The notes under the pieces are model-generated. The model had not been told where the DNA came from, made no database searches, and saw only the letters and a program-made list of their open reading frames with translations. A program made the position numbers and the translations under genes. Positions 17,670 through 26,623 of a stretch of DNA of 64,000 bases are shown one piece after another. The stretch's first letter is position 1. Each line of letters opens with the position of its first letter. Source of the DNA: Saprospiraceae bacterium (GTDB lineage: Bacteria; Bacteroidota; Bacteroidia; Chitinophagales; Saprospiraceae); the NCBI GenBank assembly GCA_022448945.1, contig JAKVCV010000022.1, positions 1 through 64,000 of the forward strand, in the 5' to 3' direction.

Positions 17670-18347
17670 TTAGTAGTTTTTGATTAGATAACAGATACTA
17701 TCATTGAACTGTCTAATTCTAGTTGCAGATTTTCGACTTGATAAAAAATCATGTAATGCTTTAGTACAACCATCCCAGGAATAATAATCATCAAAAATAA
17801 TATATCCACCTTCAACAACGTGATCAAAAAGAGAATTTAGACAATCCATAGTAGATTCATACCAGTCACCGTCTAATCTTAGAAGCGCAATCTTTTGCTC
17901 GGGGAATTTTGGTAAAGTTTCATTGAACCAGCCTTTAATAATATGAACATTTTTAACATTTGCAATAGCCATTGCTTTTTCAGCAAAATCTATTTCTGCT
18001 GAGCAGTTATCATAATATGAAGAAGAAGTTTTGTTGTTTTGCCAATCAATTGCATTTGCACCATCAATTTCCTTGGCTTCAGGTAGGCCTTCAAAACTAT
18101 CGTAAAGAAAATACTCTCTTTCATTTCCTAGAATAGTAGCAATCCCTGCACTCATGCCCCCTCTCCAAACACCGCATTCTACAATTGCTCCAGGAATCAA
18201 TTTGATTTTTTTAGCTAACATTAAGTTCTCCATGTATATTCCAGACGAAATCATGGTGAAATCTCTGAATTCATTATAGATTTTTCTAGCCTCAATGTAA
18301 TCTTTGCGCGCTGTTAATTTATTTTTAAGAATATTTAAGAAGCCCAT
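17670..18347 (-). CDS. TylF/MycF-type O-methyltransferase
   Basis: A 225-residue protein with the TylF signature. Motif I is GAIVECGVWRGGMSAG, followed by YFLYDSFEGLPE, IALLRLDGDWYESTMDCL and GGYIIFDDYYSWDGCTKAL. The D-G-D and D-D-Y acidic residues coordinate Mg2+ in MycF and TylF, which methylate deoxysugars of macrolides. In a polysaccharide locus the likely role is O-methylation of a sugar or nucleotide sugar, which can cap chain growth in ABC-exported O-antigens. That capping role is inference. It follows the upstream methyltransferase gene by about 200 bp. Confidence 0.85.
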   Translation of the reverse strand: MGFLNILKNKLTARKDYIEARKIYNEFRDFTMISSGIYMENLMLAKKIKLIPGAIVECGVWRGGMSAGIATILGNEREYFLYDSFEGLPEAKEIDGANAIDWQNNKTSSSYYDNCSAEIDFAEKAMAIANVKNVHIIKGWFNETLPKFPEQKIALLRLDGDWYESTMDCLNSLFDHVVEGGYIIFDDYYSWDGCTKALHDFLSSRKSATRIRQFNDSICYLIKNY

Positions 18348-18550
18348 TCTTCTATTAAAATTTCAGTGTTAATCAGTATTCTTTTTATTATTCAGCTAAA
18401 ATAGAAATCAAATATTGTTCATGAAGTCTATTTTGGCCTTTTAAATGTCATATGTTATATAATTCAATCATGAATATAAACTTATTTGTTCACATGTAAA
18501 AAAACCAAGTTGTTTGATTGTCAATTTCGAAAGGTAAAACGTTAAAAATA

Positions 18551-19360
18551 TTATTTAACGGCTTCCATGAATAATGAATCAGGTTTTCTTACAGTATTAG
18601 TAACGTCCAATTTATATTTGTTCCAGTCAGGGATATTACTTTTGTAAGCGTCTTTTATTTCAATATGTTTAAAACCGCATTTCTCCAGTAATCTTTTTAG
18701 TGAAAACCTATCATACATATAAAGATGATTTTCACCCTGCATTCTAAACTTACCAATTTTTAGTGCTTTTTTTTCTTCAGAAGATAATAATAATACTTTC
18801 GCTTTCCTTAGATATGTCATTGGATTAAAAAAGCGAAAAAAAGATCCTCTATGAACAGGAAGTTTTTCGTAATTAGTATTACTGGGTTTACCGATTCGAC
18901 TATAAACAAATTCAGGGTTAGGCATATTTGATTTAAGATATTCTCCCATTTTTCCACCACTATAATTCCGAGTAGTTTGATCATAGAGTTCAATCATTGT
19001 CCAATTGTAATTATGTTCAGCATCTTTATCGTTTTCTATAGATGCATTTAGGTATTTAAGATAATTTTGGGCTATTTGTTCTAAATCTGGAACAGCAACT
19101 CGAATTATACCTTTAGGTTTTAAAACATTGTAGCACTCTTTAATGAAATTTTCTCCATCTTTTTCTTCAAAATGCTCAAGAACATGTGAATGATAGACGA
19201 CGTCAAATGAGTTTTTAGCAAAAGGGATTCCATTAAGAAGGTTATGTGCTATTACCTTTTCTCCCGTTGAGATAAAATCAACATTTGTCCAATCATTATG
19301 ATAATGTCTCCCACATCCAAGGTTTAACAGTTTCAGGTTTGAATTTTTAAATTTTTCCAT
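18551..19360 (-). CDS. SAM-dependent methyltransferase
   Basis: A 269-residue protein with a predicted SAM site at LLNLGCGRHYHNDWTNVDF (motif I with a Gly-Cys-Gly turn) and FDVVYHSHVLEHFEE (motif III), followed by VLKPKGIIRVAVPDLEQIA. This matches the COG4627-like family of predicted methyltransferases often found in polysaccharide clusters. The C-terminal part carries a long basic insertion before a last strand. It lies 38 bp from the sulfotransferase gene. The substrate is probably a sugar on the growing glycan, but nothing in the sequence names it. Confidence 0.8.
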   Translation of the reverse strand: MEKFKNSNLKLLNLGCGRHYHNDWTNVDFISTGEKVIAHNLLNGIPFAKNSFDVVYHSHVLEHFEEKDGENFIKECYNVLKPKGIIRVAVPDLEQIAQNYLKYLNASIENDKDAEHNYNWTMIELYDQTTRNYSGGKMGEYLKSNMPNPEFVYSRIGKPSNTNYEKLPVHRGSFFRFFNPMTYLRKAKVLLLSSEEKKALKIGKFRMQGENHLYMYDRFSLKRLLEKCGFKHIEIKDAYKSNIPDWNKYKLDVTNTVRKPDSLFMEAVK

Positions 19361-19398
19361 TTAAATTGAAAAGCTAAGGAATCTTAAAATGTATATTA

Positions 19399-20232
19399 TT
19401 ATTTGTTTTCAGGAAAAAGATTATAACCTAAAGCTAATAATTCAGTTTTAGATTCATTATTAAAATAATCAATTAATTCAGGGTTCATTTCTTCAAGGTA
19501 ACTACCTGTTTTCCCTTTTCTTATAAACTTTTCTTCTTTATTCCATTTTTGATTGTCCCACCCAAATTTTTCCTCTTTTTTTTGCATATTATTAAATGAG
19601 TTTCCATTAATACTTCTCTGTATTGTATCATCTGTTCGGGCTATTCCAACAAAATCACAGAATTTCCTCATTTCTTCAAGTGGTTTCGAATGTAAATCTT
19701 CATATCTAATCCATAAAATTTCTGCATTATATTTATTCTCTTTCCATTGGCGTACATGTTCGTGCCATTTACATGGTATGATGCCTTTACCATCAATAAC
19801 CATTTCTCTTAAGGTAGTGTCTTTACCCTCTGCTTTAATCATATGGTAGTATGATACCAACGAATCTCTACCATCTCTTACAATATAAACCACTTTTTTG
19901 TATTCAGGTTGTGGTAGTAAATGTGATTTGAAGCACGTGAAATCTAGTATCCGTTTATAATGTTTTGAACCATGAATGTTTGGAATTAATATCTGTGTTA
20001 GTTTATCTGGCAAAAAATTGGTGTCAATTCCAAATAAAACACCTGATATAAGATTTTGAATCCATGTGTTTCCTGATTTTGGAAATCCAACAATAAAAAC
20101 ATCTTGAGGTTCTTTATATGAAATATGTTGGAACCCATTATTAAGGAGATATGAATTAACTATTTGTTGTTCTTTTTCTAAGGAATAGTTATTTGGTTGT
20201 ATTATTTTCTTTAATATTTGTTTTATCGTCAT
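19399..20232 (-). CDS. PAPS-dependent sulfotransferase
   Basis: A 277-residue protein with the full cytosolic sulfotransferase layout: the 5'-phosphosulfate loop FPKSGNTW (residues 50-57), the catalytic His region FKSHLLP, the 3'-phosphate strand VVYIVRDGRDSLVSYYH, the W-R-Y-E-D-L element and the C-terminal R-K-G-K-T-G-S-Y motif (RKGxxGxw in SULT proteins). It is expected to transfer sulfate from PAPS to a hydroxyl group, here most likely on a sugar. It sits 6 bp behind the Wzt ATPase gene, so sulfation of the exported glycan is a reasonable inference. No PAPS synthesis genes are in the window. Confidence 0.85.
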   Translation of the reverse strand: MTIKQILKKIIQPNNYSLEKEQQIVNSYLLNNGFQHISYKEPQDVFIVGFPKSGNTWIQNLISGVLFGIDTNFLPDKLTQILIPNIHGSKHYKRILDFTCFKSHLLPQPEYKKVVYIVRDGRDSLVSYYHMIKAEGKDTTLREMVIDGKGIIPCKWHEHVRQWKENKYNAEILWIRYEDLHSKPLEEMRKFCDFVGIARTDDTIQRSINGNSFNNMQKKEEKFGWDNQKWNKEEKFIRKGKTGSYLEEMNPELIDYFNNESKTELLALGYNLFPENK

Positions 20233-20238
20233 AATGTT

Positions 20239-21483
20239 TTACTTAGTTATTATTTCCCAATTAAGAACAGGAGCAATATATCCAGGCAATACACTATCTC
20301 TCATAGTACCTGATGAAGTTAATTTTTCAGTTGTAAATTTAAGGTAAATTTGTTCTGGTAAAAGTTCTTTGTAGCCCGGGCTGCCTGCTTGAAGCCATAT
20401 TTTATATACCCCTTCATTCAGTAAATCTTTTGAAAATTTAGTAATACAAGTATAATAGCCTTTATTTTTTGAATGTGGCTCTTTGCTATGACTACTACCT
20501 GCAAATAATATCTGATCATCACCAGTTAATACCCTCACATTTAATCGCATATTAACAACTTTTTCAGTTAGATAATAATCTATTTCTAGTGTAATTTCTT
20601 CACTAGTAGAGAAAGTGCCTTTTATATTACCTAACTCATCTTTTAAACGTATTCCTAATAATTTTAATTCTTCTTTTCCAACTGCATTTTCCATCGTGAA
20701 ATTAACTTGTCCCATTTCTGACATATTTTCATTTGCCATTCCAAGATAGATATTTACTCCCGTTTCGACATCACCCTGAAAAGCTACTTTACCACCATTT
20801 AGTACTATTACCGTTTCACATAGTGTTCTTACAGCTCCCATATTATGACTTACAAAAAGTACAGTACGACCACCTTTCGCAACTTCATTCATTTTTCCAA
20901 GACATTTTTTTTGAAATTCTACATCACCTACTGAAAGTACTTCGTCAATTACTAATATTTCCGGTTCTAAATGTGCAGCAACAGCAAATGCTAGTCGCAC
21001 ATACATTCCTGAAGAATATCGTTTGACTGGAGTGTCTAGAAATTTTTCAACACCTGAAAAATTAACTATTTCATTAAATTTAGAGCGTATTTCAGAGCGG
21101 GTCATTCCCAAAATTGATCCATTGAGAAATATGTTTTCTCGACCTGTTAATTCAGGGTGGAAGCCTGTACCTACTTCTAAAAGTGATGCTACACGCCCAT
21201 TGAGAACAATTCGGCCATTCGTAGGTTCGGTAATTTTTGAAATTACTTTCAGCAAAGTACTCTTACCTGCACCATTACGTCCTATTATACCAATCACATC
21301 TCCTTTGTTAACATCAAAAGAAATATCTTTTAATGCCCAAAATTCGTCTTTACTAGATTTTGATCTTTTTTTATTCGATAAAGAGATAGCATTGGTGAAC
21401 GTTTCCCTAAAAGAACCACTAGCAACCATACCAATCTCATATTTTTTACTAATATTTTGTACACTTATAATCTTGTTGTCCAT
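20239..21483 (-). CDS. Polysaccharide ABC exporter ATPase with Wzt-type C-terminal domain
   Basis: A 414-residue ABC ATPase. Walker A is GIIGRNGAGKSTLLK, the signature region is KRYSSGMYVRLAFAVAAHLEP and Walker B is ILVIDEVLSVGD, with a VLFVSHN H-loop. After about residue 260, an extra beta-rich domain of roughly 150 residues (LKLLGIRLKDELGN through VLNWEI) matches the Wzt C-terminal carbohydrate-binding domain. In E. coli O8/O9a Wzt, that domain recognises the capped end of the O-polysaccharide. The permease gene is 3 bp upstream and a sulfotransferase gene 6 bp downstream. It acts at the inner membrane. Confidence 0.92.
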   Translation of the reverse strand: MDNKIISVQNISKKYEIGMVASGSFRETFTNAISLSNKKRSKSSKDEFWALKDISFDVNKGDVIGIIGRNGAGKSTLLKVISKITEPTNGRIVLNGRVASLLEVGTGFHPELTGRENIFLNGSILGMTRSEIRSKFNEIVNFSGVEKFLDTPVKRYSSGMYVRLAFAVAAHLEPEILVIDEVLSVGDVEFQKKCLGKMNEVAKGGRTVLFVSHNMGAVRTLCETVIVLNGGKVAFQGDVETGVNIYLGMANENMSEMGQVNFTMENAVGKEELKLLGIRLKDELGNIKGTFSTSEEITLEIDYYLTEKVVNMRLNVRVLTGDDQILFAGSSHSKEPHSKNKGYYTCITKFSKDLLNEGVYKIWLQAGSPGYKELLPEQIYLKFTTEKLTSSGTMRDSVLPGYIAPVLNWEIITK

Positions 21484-21486
21484 ATT

Positions 21487-22314
21487 CTATAAAATATCTG
21501 CCATTACACGTTCAACTCGTTTAAAATACATTAGCCCAAAAACCAAAAAGAGAAAAATAACAAAAAAAGAAATATATGCATAATAATGTAAAGGAGCTCC
21601 TCCAATAATACACCATCTCATTCCTTCTACTACACCTGCCATTGGATTCATATAAAAAAGTAGCTGATATTTTTCAGGAACAGCACTTGCAGGGTAAGCA
21701 ATAGGCGTAGCATACATTCCGATTCTTAGTAACATAGGAGTTATGTGTTGAAAATCCCTGAACCTTATTGTTAGAGCACTCATCCATATTCCTGCAGATA
21801 ATCCTGAAACAACAGCGATAATAAAAAATAAAGGAAAGTAAATAATATTTTCACTAGGGGGAAACTGATATATAATCATGCAAATAATCATAATAATGAT
21901 TACGACTGCAAAATCAATGAAAGCAGTAATAGCTTTAGACATTGGAATGATTAATCGTGGGAAATATATTTTTTTAACCATGTTTTGAGCACCAATAATT
22001 GATCCTCCAGCCTGTGCTAAAACTTCAGAGAAATATTGCCACCCACAAAGTCCAGTGATTGTATATATAATATGTGGTACAACTACACCATCTGTGCCTT
22101 CGACCTTAACATTTGCAACAGTTCCAAACACAAAAGAAAGAATTAACAATGTAAAAAGGGGATTTACAATTGCCCAAGCAAAACCTATGGCTGTTTGTGC
22201 ATATTTAACACGTATATCACGATAGGTAAGTGTCCATAATAACTCACGGTATTGCCAAATTTCTTTGAGATTTAGATTTATACCATTTGATGGTTCAATT
22301 ATTGTCTTATACAT
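21487..22314 (-). CDS. Polysaccharide ABC exporter permease (Wzm-like)
   Basis: A 275-residue integral membrane protein with six hydrophobic segments. Signature motifs of the ABC-2 family for polysaccharide export are YRELLWTLTYRDIRVKYAQTAIG at the N-terminus, GFAWAIVNPLFTLLI after it, and a C-terminal GYSEYFYMNPM-like region (LLFYMNPMAGVVEGMRW). It forms the pore used with the ATPase encoded 3 bp downstream. It is the first gene of a minus-strand set that runs through sulfotransferase and methyltransferases toward the glycosyltransferases. The 276 bp upstream must hold divergent promoters with pyrG. Confidence 0.92.
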   Translation of the reverse strand: MYKTIIEPSNGINLNLKEIWQYRELLWTLTYRDIRVKYAQTAIGFAWAIVNPLFTLLILSFVFGTVANVKVEGTDGVVVPHIIYTITGLCGWQYFSEVLAQAGGSIIGAQNMVKKIYFPRLIIPMSKAITAFIDFAVVIIIMIICMIIYQFPPSENIIYFPLFFIIAVVSGLSAGIWMSALTIRFRDFQHITPMLLRIGMYATPIAYPASAVPEKYQLLFYMNPMAGVVEGMRWCIIGGAPLHYYAYISFFVIFLFLVFGLMYFKRVERVMADIL

Positions 22315-22590
22315 TCATCTCTAGTTAATCATACCAGTAAAAACTATTAAAGGTTGTAAATGTAATTCTTTTATTTTTTTAATGACACTTTAAAATCTTA
22401 AAGGTAATATTTAATTATAAAACTACTTTATTTGTAATAAACAATCTGATCTTTAATATAAAAGATCGAATCGTTCCACTATTTGAGGTCTAATATTAAA
22501 TAAAAACTCTACAACATAGTAATTATTCATTCAAAATATGGTAGTTTTACACACTATTGGTTTATTCTTTAACACTAATAGAAACTTATA

Positions 22591-24189
22591 ATGGCTAAGT
22601 ATATTTTTGTAACAGGTGGTGTGACATCTTCGCTAGGTAAAGGTATAATTGCAGCTTCTGTGGCTAAGTTGCTTCAAGCACGTGGATTTTCTGTGACAAT
22701 TCAGAAATTTGACCCCTACATTAATGTTGATCCAGGCACATTAAATCCTTATGAACATGGTGAATGTTATGTTACTGACGATGGTGCAGAGACGGATCTT
22801 GATTTGGGGCACTATGAGAGGTTTTTAAATATCCCAACTTCACAAGCTAATAATGTAACTACAGGCAGAATTTACCAAACAGTCATTAACAAGGAACGTG
22901 AAGGTGCCTACCTTGGTAAGACTGTACAGATTATTCCACATATTACCGATGAAATAAAGCGCCGAATGTTGTTGATAGCCAATACAGGTGATTATGATAT
23001 TGTTATTACAGAAATAGGAGGGACAGTTGGAGATATAGAATCTTTACCTTATATAGAAAGTATTCGTCAATTGCGCTGGGAGTTAGGTTCTCAAAATTGT
23101 TTGACGATTCATTTGACTCTAGTGCCATATTTGAGTGCTGCTCGTGAATTAAAAACAAAGCCGACGCAACATTCAGTAAAAGAGTTATTGAGTGCAGGGA
23201 TACAGCCTGATATTCTTGTATGCCGTGCTGAGCACCCTCTTACTCAAAGTATTAGAAAAAAATTGTCTTTGTTTTGTAATTTGGCTCCAACTGCTGTCAT
23301 TCAAGCTCTTGATGCTGCAAGTATATATGATGTGCCAATGTTGATGCTTAAAGAAAAACTTGATCTTACAGTAATCTCAATGTTGAACTTAACGACTAAA
23401 GTTACTCCAGATTTATCAAAATGGAAATCGTTTTTGGAGTTCATGAAAAATCCAGTAAATGAAATTAAAATTGGATTGGTTGGTAAATATATAGAACTGC
23501 AGGATGCATATAAGTCTATTTTAGAAGCTTTTGTACATGCAGGAGTAGCCAATAAGTGTAAGGTTAATGTTGTTAATATTTCTTCAGAAGAAATTACAGG
23601 CAAAAATGTGAATAAAAAATTAAAGGAATTAAATGGTATTTTGGTTGCTCCAGGCTTTGGAGAACGTGGAATAGAGGGTAAAATTCAAGCTATTAAATAT
23701 TCAAGAGAAAATAACTTGCCATTTTTTGGAATTTGTCTCGGTATGCAATGTGCTGTAGTTGAATTTGCTAGGAATGTTTTGAAATTAAAAGATGCTGCTT
23801 CTACCGAAATGATAGAAGAAACTGAACATCCTGTTATTGATCTAATGGAAGAACAAAAAGGTATAAATAAAAAAGGTGGAACAATGCGCCTAGGAGCTTA
23901 TCCTTGTAATTTGCAGAAAGGATCTAAAATTGCAAAAATATATGGTAAAGAAGACATTTATGAAAGGCATAGGCATCGTTATGAATTCAATAATGAATAT
24001 CTTGAACATTTTAAAGATGCAGGTCTTTCCACTGCAGGGATTAATCCGGAATCAAATCTTGTTGAAACGATAGAAATCTTTGACCACAAATGGTTTGTTG
24101 CGGTGCAATTTCATCCTGAATATAAAAGCACGGTAGAAAACCCGCACCCTCTTTTTGTTGATTTTGTTTCAACTTGTTTGAATGGTTAA
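22591..24189 (+). CDS. pyrG: CTP synthase
   Basis: A 532-residue protein that makes CTP from UTP, ATP and glutamine. The synthetase domain starts with [19 protein letters not shown] and contains [20 protein letters not shown] and the [10 protein letters not shown] segment. The class I amidotransferase domain has the nucleophile in [16 protein letters not shown] and the catalytic His-Glu in QFHPEYKS. The length is normal. It is the only plus-strand gene between two minus-strand polysaccharide blocks, apart from the glycosyltransferase that follows. CTP is needed for CMP-sugars and lipids, but this is a housekeeping gene and need not belong to the locus. Confidence 0.97.
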   Translation: MAKYIFVTGGVTSSLGKGIIAASVAKLLQARGFSVTIQKFDPYINVDPGTLNPYEHGECYVTDDGAETDLDLGHYERFLNIPTSQANNVTTGRIYQTVINKEREGAYLGKTVQIIPHITDEIKRRMLLIANTGDYDIVITEIGGTVGDIESLPYIESIRQLRWELGSQNCLTIHLTLVPYLSAARELKTKPTQHSVKELLSAGIQPDILVCRAEHPLTQSIRKKLSLFCNLAPTAVIQALDAASIYDVPMLMLKEKLDLTVISMLNLTTKVTPDLSKWKSFLEFMKNPVNEIKIGLVGKYIELQDAYKSILEAFVHAGVANKCKVNVVNISSEEITGKNVNKKLKELNGILVAPGFGERGIEGKIQAIKYSRENNLPFFGICLGMQCAVVEFARNVLKLKDAASTEMIEETEHPVIDLMEEQKGINKKGGTMRLGAYPCNLQKGSKIAKIYGKEDIYERHRHRYEFNNEYLEHFKDAGLSTAGINPESNLVETIEIFDHKWFVAVQFHPEYKSTVENPHPLFVDFVSTCLNG

Positions 24190-24265
24190 ACATCTGAATT
24201 AGTATTATTAATTCTCTATTCTATTCAATGATTACTTATGTAATTTCTATCGTCAAAGGCCGGTT

Positions 24266-25345
24266 ATGAAAAAAATATTGTTCATGGGACTACACCGTCC
24301 TGACCGTTCACCATCACAACGTTATCGATTTGAGCAGTTTCAGCCTTATTTGGAACAGCATGGATTTATTATAGATTATTTTTATATAATACGGGAGCAA
24401 GATGATATAAAGTTTTATAGTTCAGGGAATTATTTTACCAAAATGATTATTCTTTTTCGTAGTATTTTTAAGTTGGTGATTAAATCTTTTTCTGCCCATA
24501 AATTTGATTTAATTTTTGTTCAAAGGGAGGCATTTATGTTGGGTACTGTTTTTTTTGAGCGTCTTTTTTCTAGGAAAACGAGAATGATATATGACTTTGA
24601 TGATTCTATTTGGTTACAAGTAGTATCTGAAGGTAATAAAAGTCTCAGTTTTTTGAAAGATGCAAATAAAACATCTAAACTTATTGGAATGGCAGATGTT
24701 GTGTTTGCAGGAAATTCATTTTTGAACAATTATGCGTTAAAATATAATTCTAATTCAAAACTAGTTCCTACAGTTGTAGATACTGATAATTATTCACCCA
24801 AAACGATAGCATCTATAGATAGAGTTTGTATTGGTTGGAGTGGGAGTTTTTCAACAATCCCATATTTTGAACAGGTATTAACGGCTTTAAAAAAAATAAA
24901 AGAAAAGTATGGCGATAAAATATATTTTAAAGTTATCAGTGATAAGTACTATTTTAATGAGGAACTAGATATATATAGTGTAATATGGTCCAGTGCGATA
25001 GAAGTTGAAGAACTTTCTGAAATTGATATAGGCATAATGCCCTTACCTGATGATGAATGGACCAAAGGCAAATGTGCTTTAAAAGCGTTATTGTATATGT
25101 CTATGGGACAAGCTGCTGTTCTTTCACCTGTAGGTGTAAATGAAGGTTTAATCGAGGATGGCGTAAATGGTTTTCTAGCTAGAACAAATGAAGAATGGGT
25201 AGATAAGTTATCATTATTGATTGATAATACTTCACTAAGGGCGACAATGGGAGATAAGGCTAGAAAAATGGTTGTAGACCAATATTCTGTACTAGCTCAT
25301 AAAGATGTATTTGTTAGGTATATTTCTGATGAAATTTTAAAATAA
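24266..25345 (+). CDS. GT4-like glycosyltransferase
   Basis: A 359-residue GT-B glycosyltransferase. The N-terminus reads MKKILFMGLHRPDRSPSQRYR, with a short hydrophobic patch and a DLIFVQREAF strand. The second half carries VCIGWSGSFSTIPYFEQVL, IDIGIMPLPDDEWTKGKCALKALLYMSMGQ and SPVGVNEGLIEDGVNGFLA, which together form the nucleotide-sugar site in GT4 enzymes. It is 76 bp downstream of pyrG and could be expressed from the same promoter. The donor and acceptor cannot be read from sequence. Confidence 0.85.
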   Translation: MKKILFMGLHRPDRSPSQRYRFEQFQPYLEQHGFIIDYFYIIREQDDIKFYSSGNYFTKMIILFRSIFKLVIKSFSAHKFDLIFVQREAFMLGTVFFERLFSRKTRMIYDFDDSIWLQVVSEGNKSLSFLKDANKTSKLIGMADVVFAGNSFLNNYALKYNSNSKLVPTVVDTDNYSPKTIASIDRVCIGWSGSFSTIPYFEQVLTALKKIKEKYGDKIYFKVISDKYYFNEELDIYSVIWSSAIEVEELSEIDIGIMPLPDDEWTKGKCALKALLYMSMGQAAVLSPVGVNEGLIEDGVNGFLARTNEEWVDKLSLLIDNTSLRATMGDKARKMVVDQYSVLAHKDVFVRYISDEILK

Positions 25346-25399
25346 AATATTTTGTTATACTATTTTAGAACTTGTCTTTTTCTGTTTGGCTTAAAGGTA

Positions 25400-26623
25400 C
25401 TATTCAATAGAATAAATTTTCTTATATACTGATTCTGCCCGCTCCATACTTCTGTTATAAATCCCAAATTCTGTTATTCCTTTTTTTAATTCAAGAATAT
25501 TTTCTTTTTTAATAAATGTGTCTAACCAATTTAGTGCATTATTATATTCTTTTTCTGTTAAATCTTTTAGCACATAACCTATATTTTTTGATTTAATAAT
25601 ATCTGAATCATCTGAAATGCCTTTTGTTATTATAACAGGAAGCCCCAGCACCCAATATTCTCCATTTTTTATAGGCGAACAGTATCTTTTTGATGGAGTA
25701 GGTTTTACTGGTGTTAAAGCAAAGTCTGCAAGACCCATATAGTAAGCTAGTTCTTCTGCAGATACAAACTCTTTTGTTATAACATTTCCAGGGATTCCTC
25801 TTTCGGCTGCCTTCTTATTAAGATATTTTTCATCTATGCCTCCAAGAATGATCATATGAAAAGTATCTTTCCATTTATTATAAGCTACTTTAATAATGTC
25901 AAATATTTCATCTTCTAAATACAATCCTCCGAATTTTCCAGCATATAATCCAATAATTTTATTTTTAAGTTTTAATTTATTAATGTAGGCAGCGTTTTTA
26001 ATATAATCTGGATTTTTAAACTTGTTTACATCAATACAGGAAGGTTTAATATAGAAATTTTGTATCTGAATGCCATATTTTTTTTTGGCATATTGATACA
26101 TTTCTTCCGTAAGTGAAATGACAAAATCAGCCTTTTTTGTTTGTTGCTTTTCTAGGAAAAATAGTAATTTAAATGCTAATCCATTTGGTTTCCATTGTCC
26201 CGATTCCACCATTGATTCTGCATGAGGTTCATAACTGTCCAATACCAGTATAACGTTAGAAAATAATTTTAATAGATACCCAATTGCTCCAGCAGGAGAG
26301 CAGAAAGCGTGAATATGTGTAATTTTTTCTTTTTTAATTATCCGTATAAGCTTCCAGATTAAAAAGACCATTTTTAAGATAGCTTTTATCCCGAATCGAC
26401 TATAATTAAATGCTAATAATTGGGTTTTGAATTTTGATAATTTTTTATTTGCGTTTTCGATGTCGGTAGAAGACATTGATTGATGCTTTTTGTTTAAAGT
26501 AAACAAAAACATATTCATCTTTGGATTTACCTGATGCAAGGATTGAATATATGGAATGGTAAAATTGGAGATCAATGTTTCTTTGTACCCCCAATATGTG
26601 AGTATCAATACTTTTTTAGTCAT
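25400..26623 (-). CDS. GT4 glycosyltransferase
   Basis: A 407-residue GT-B protein. The N-terminal half has ITHIHAFCSPAGAIGYLL and VILVLDSYEPHAES. The C-terminal half has IIGLYAGKFGGLYLEDEIFDI, then GLADFALTPVKPTPSKRYCSPIKNGEYWVLGLPVIIT, with the acidic pair of the donor site in weakened form. It overlaps the upstream nucleotidyltransferase gene by 8 bp, so the two are co-translated. It is one of at least six glycosyltransferases in the locus. The convergent gene on the plus strand ends 54 bp away, and no hairpin terminator is visible between them. Confidence 0.85.
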   Translation of the reverse strand: MTKKVLILTYWGYKETLISNFTIPYIQSLHQVNPKMNMFLFTLNKKHQSMSSTDIENANKKLSKFKTQLLAFNYSRFGIKAILKMVFLIWKLIRIIKKEKITHIHAFCSPAGAIGYLLKLFSNVILVLDSYEPHAESMVESGQWKPNGLAFKLLFFLEKQQTKKADFVISLTEEMYQYAKKKYGIQIQNFYIKPSCIDVNKFKNPDYIKNAAYINKLKLKNKIIGLYAGKFGGLYLEDEIFDIIKVAYNKWKDTFHMIILGGIDEKYLNKKAAERGIPGNVITKEFVSAEELAYYMGLADFALTPVKPTPSKRYCSPIKNGEYWVLGLPVIITKGISDDSDIIKSKNIGYVLKDLTEKEYNNALNWLDTFIKKENILELKKGITEFGIYNRSMERAESVYKKIYSIE

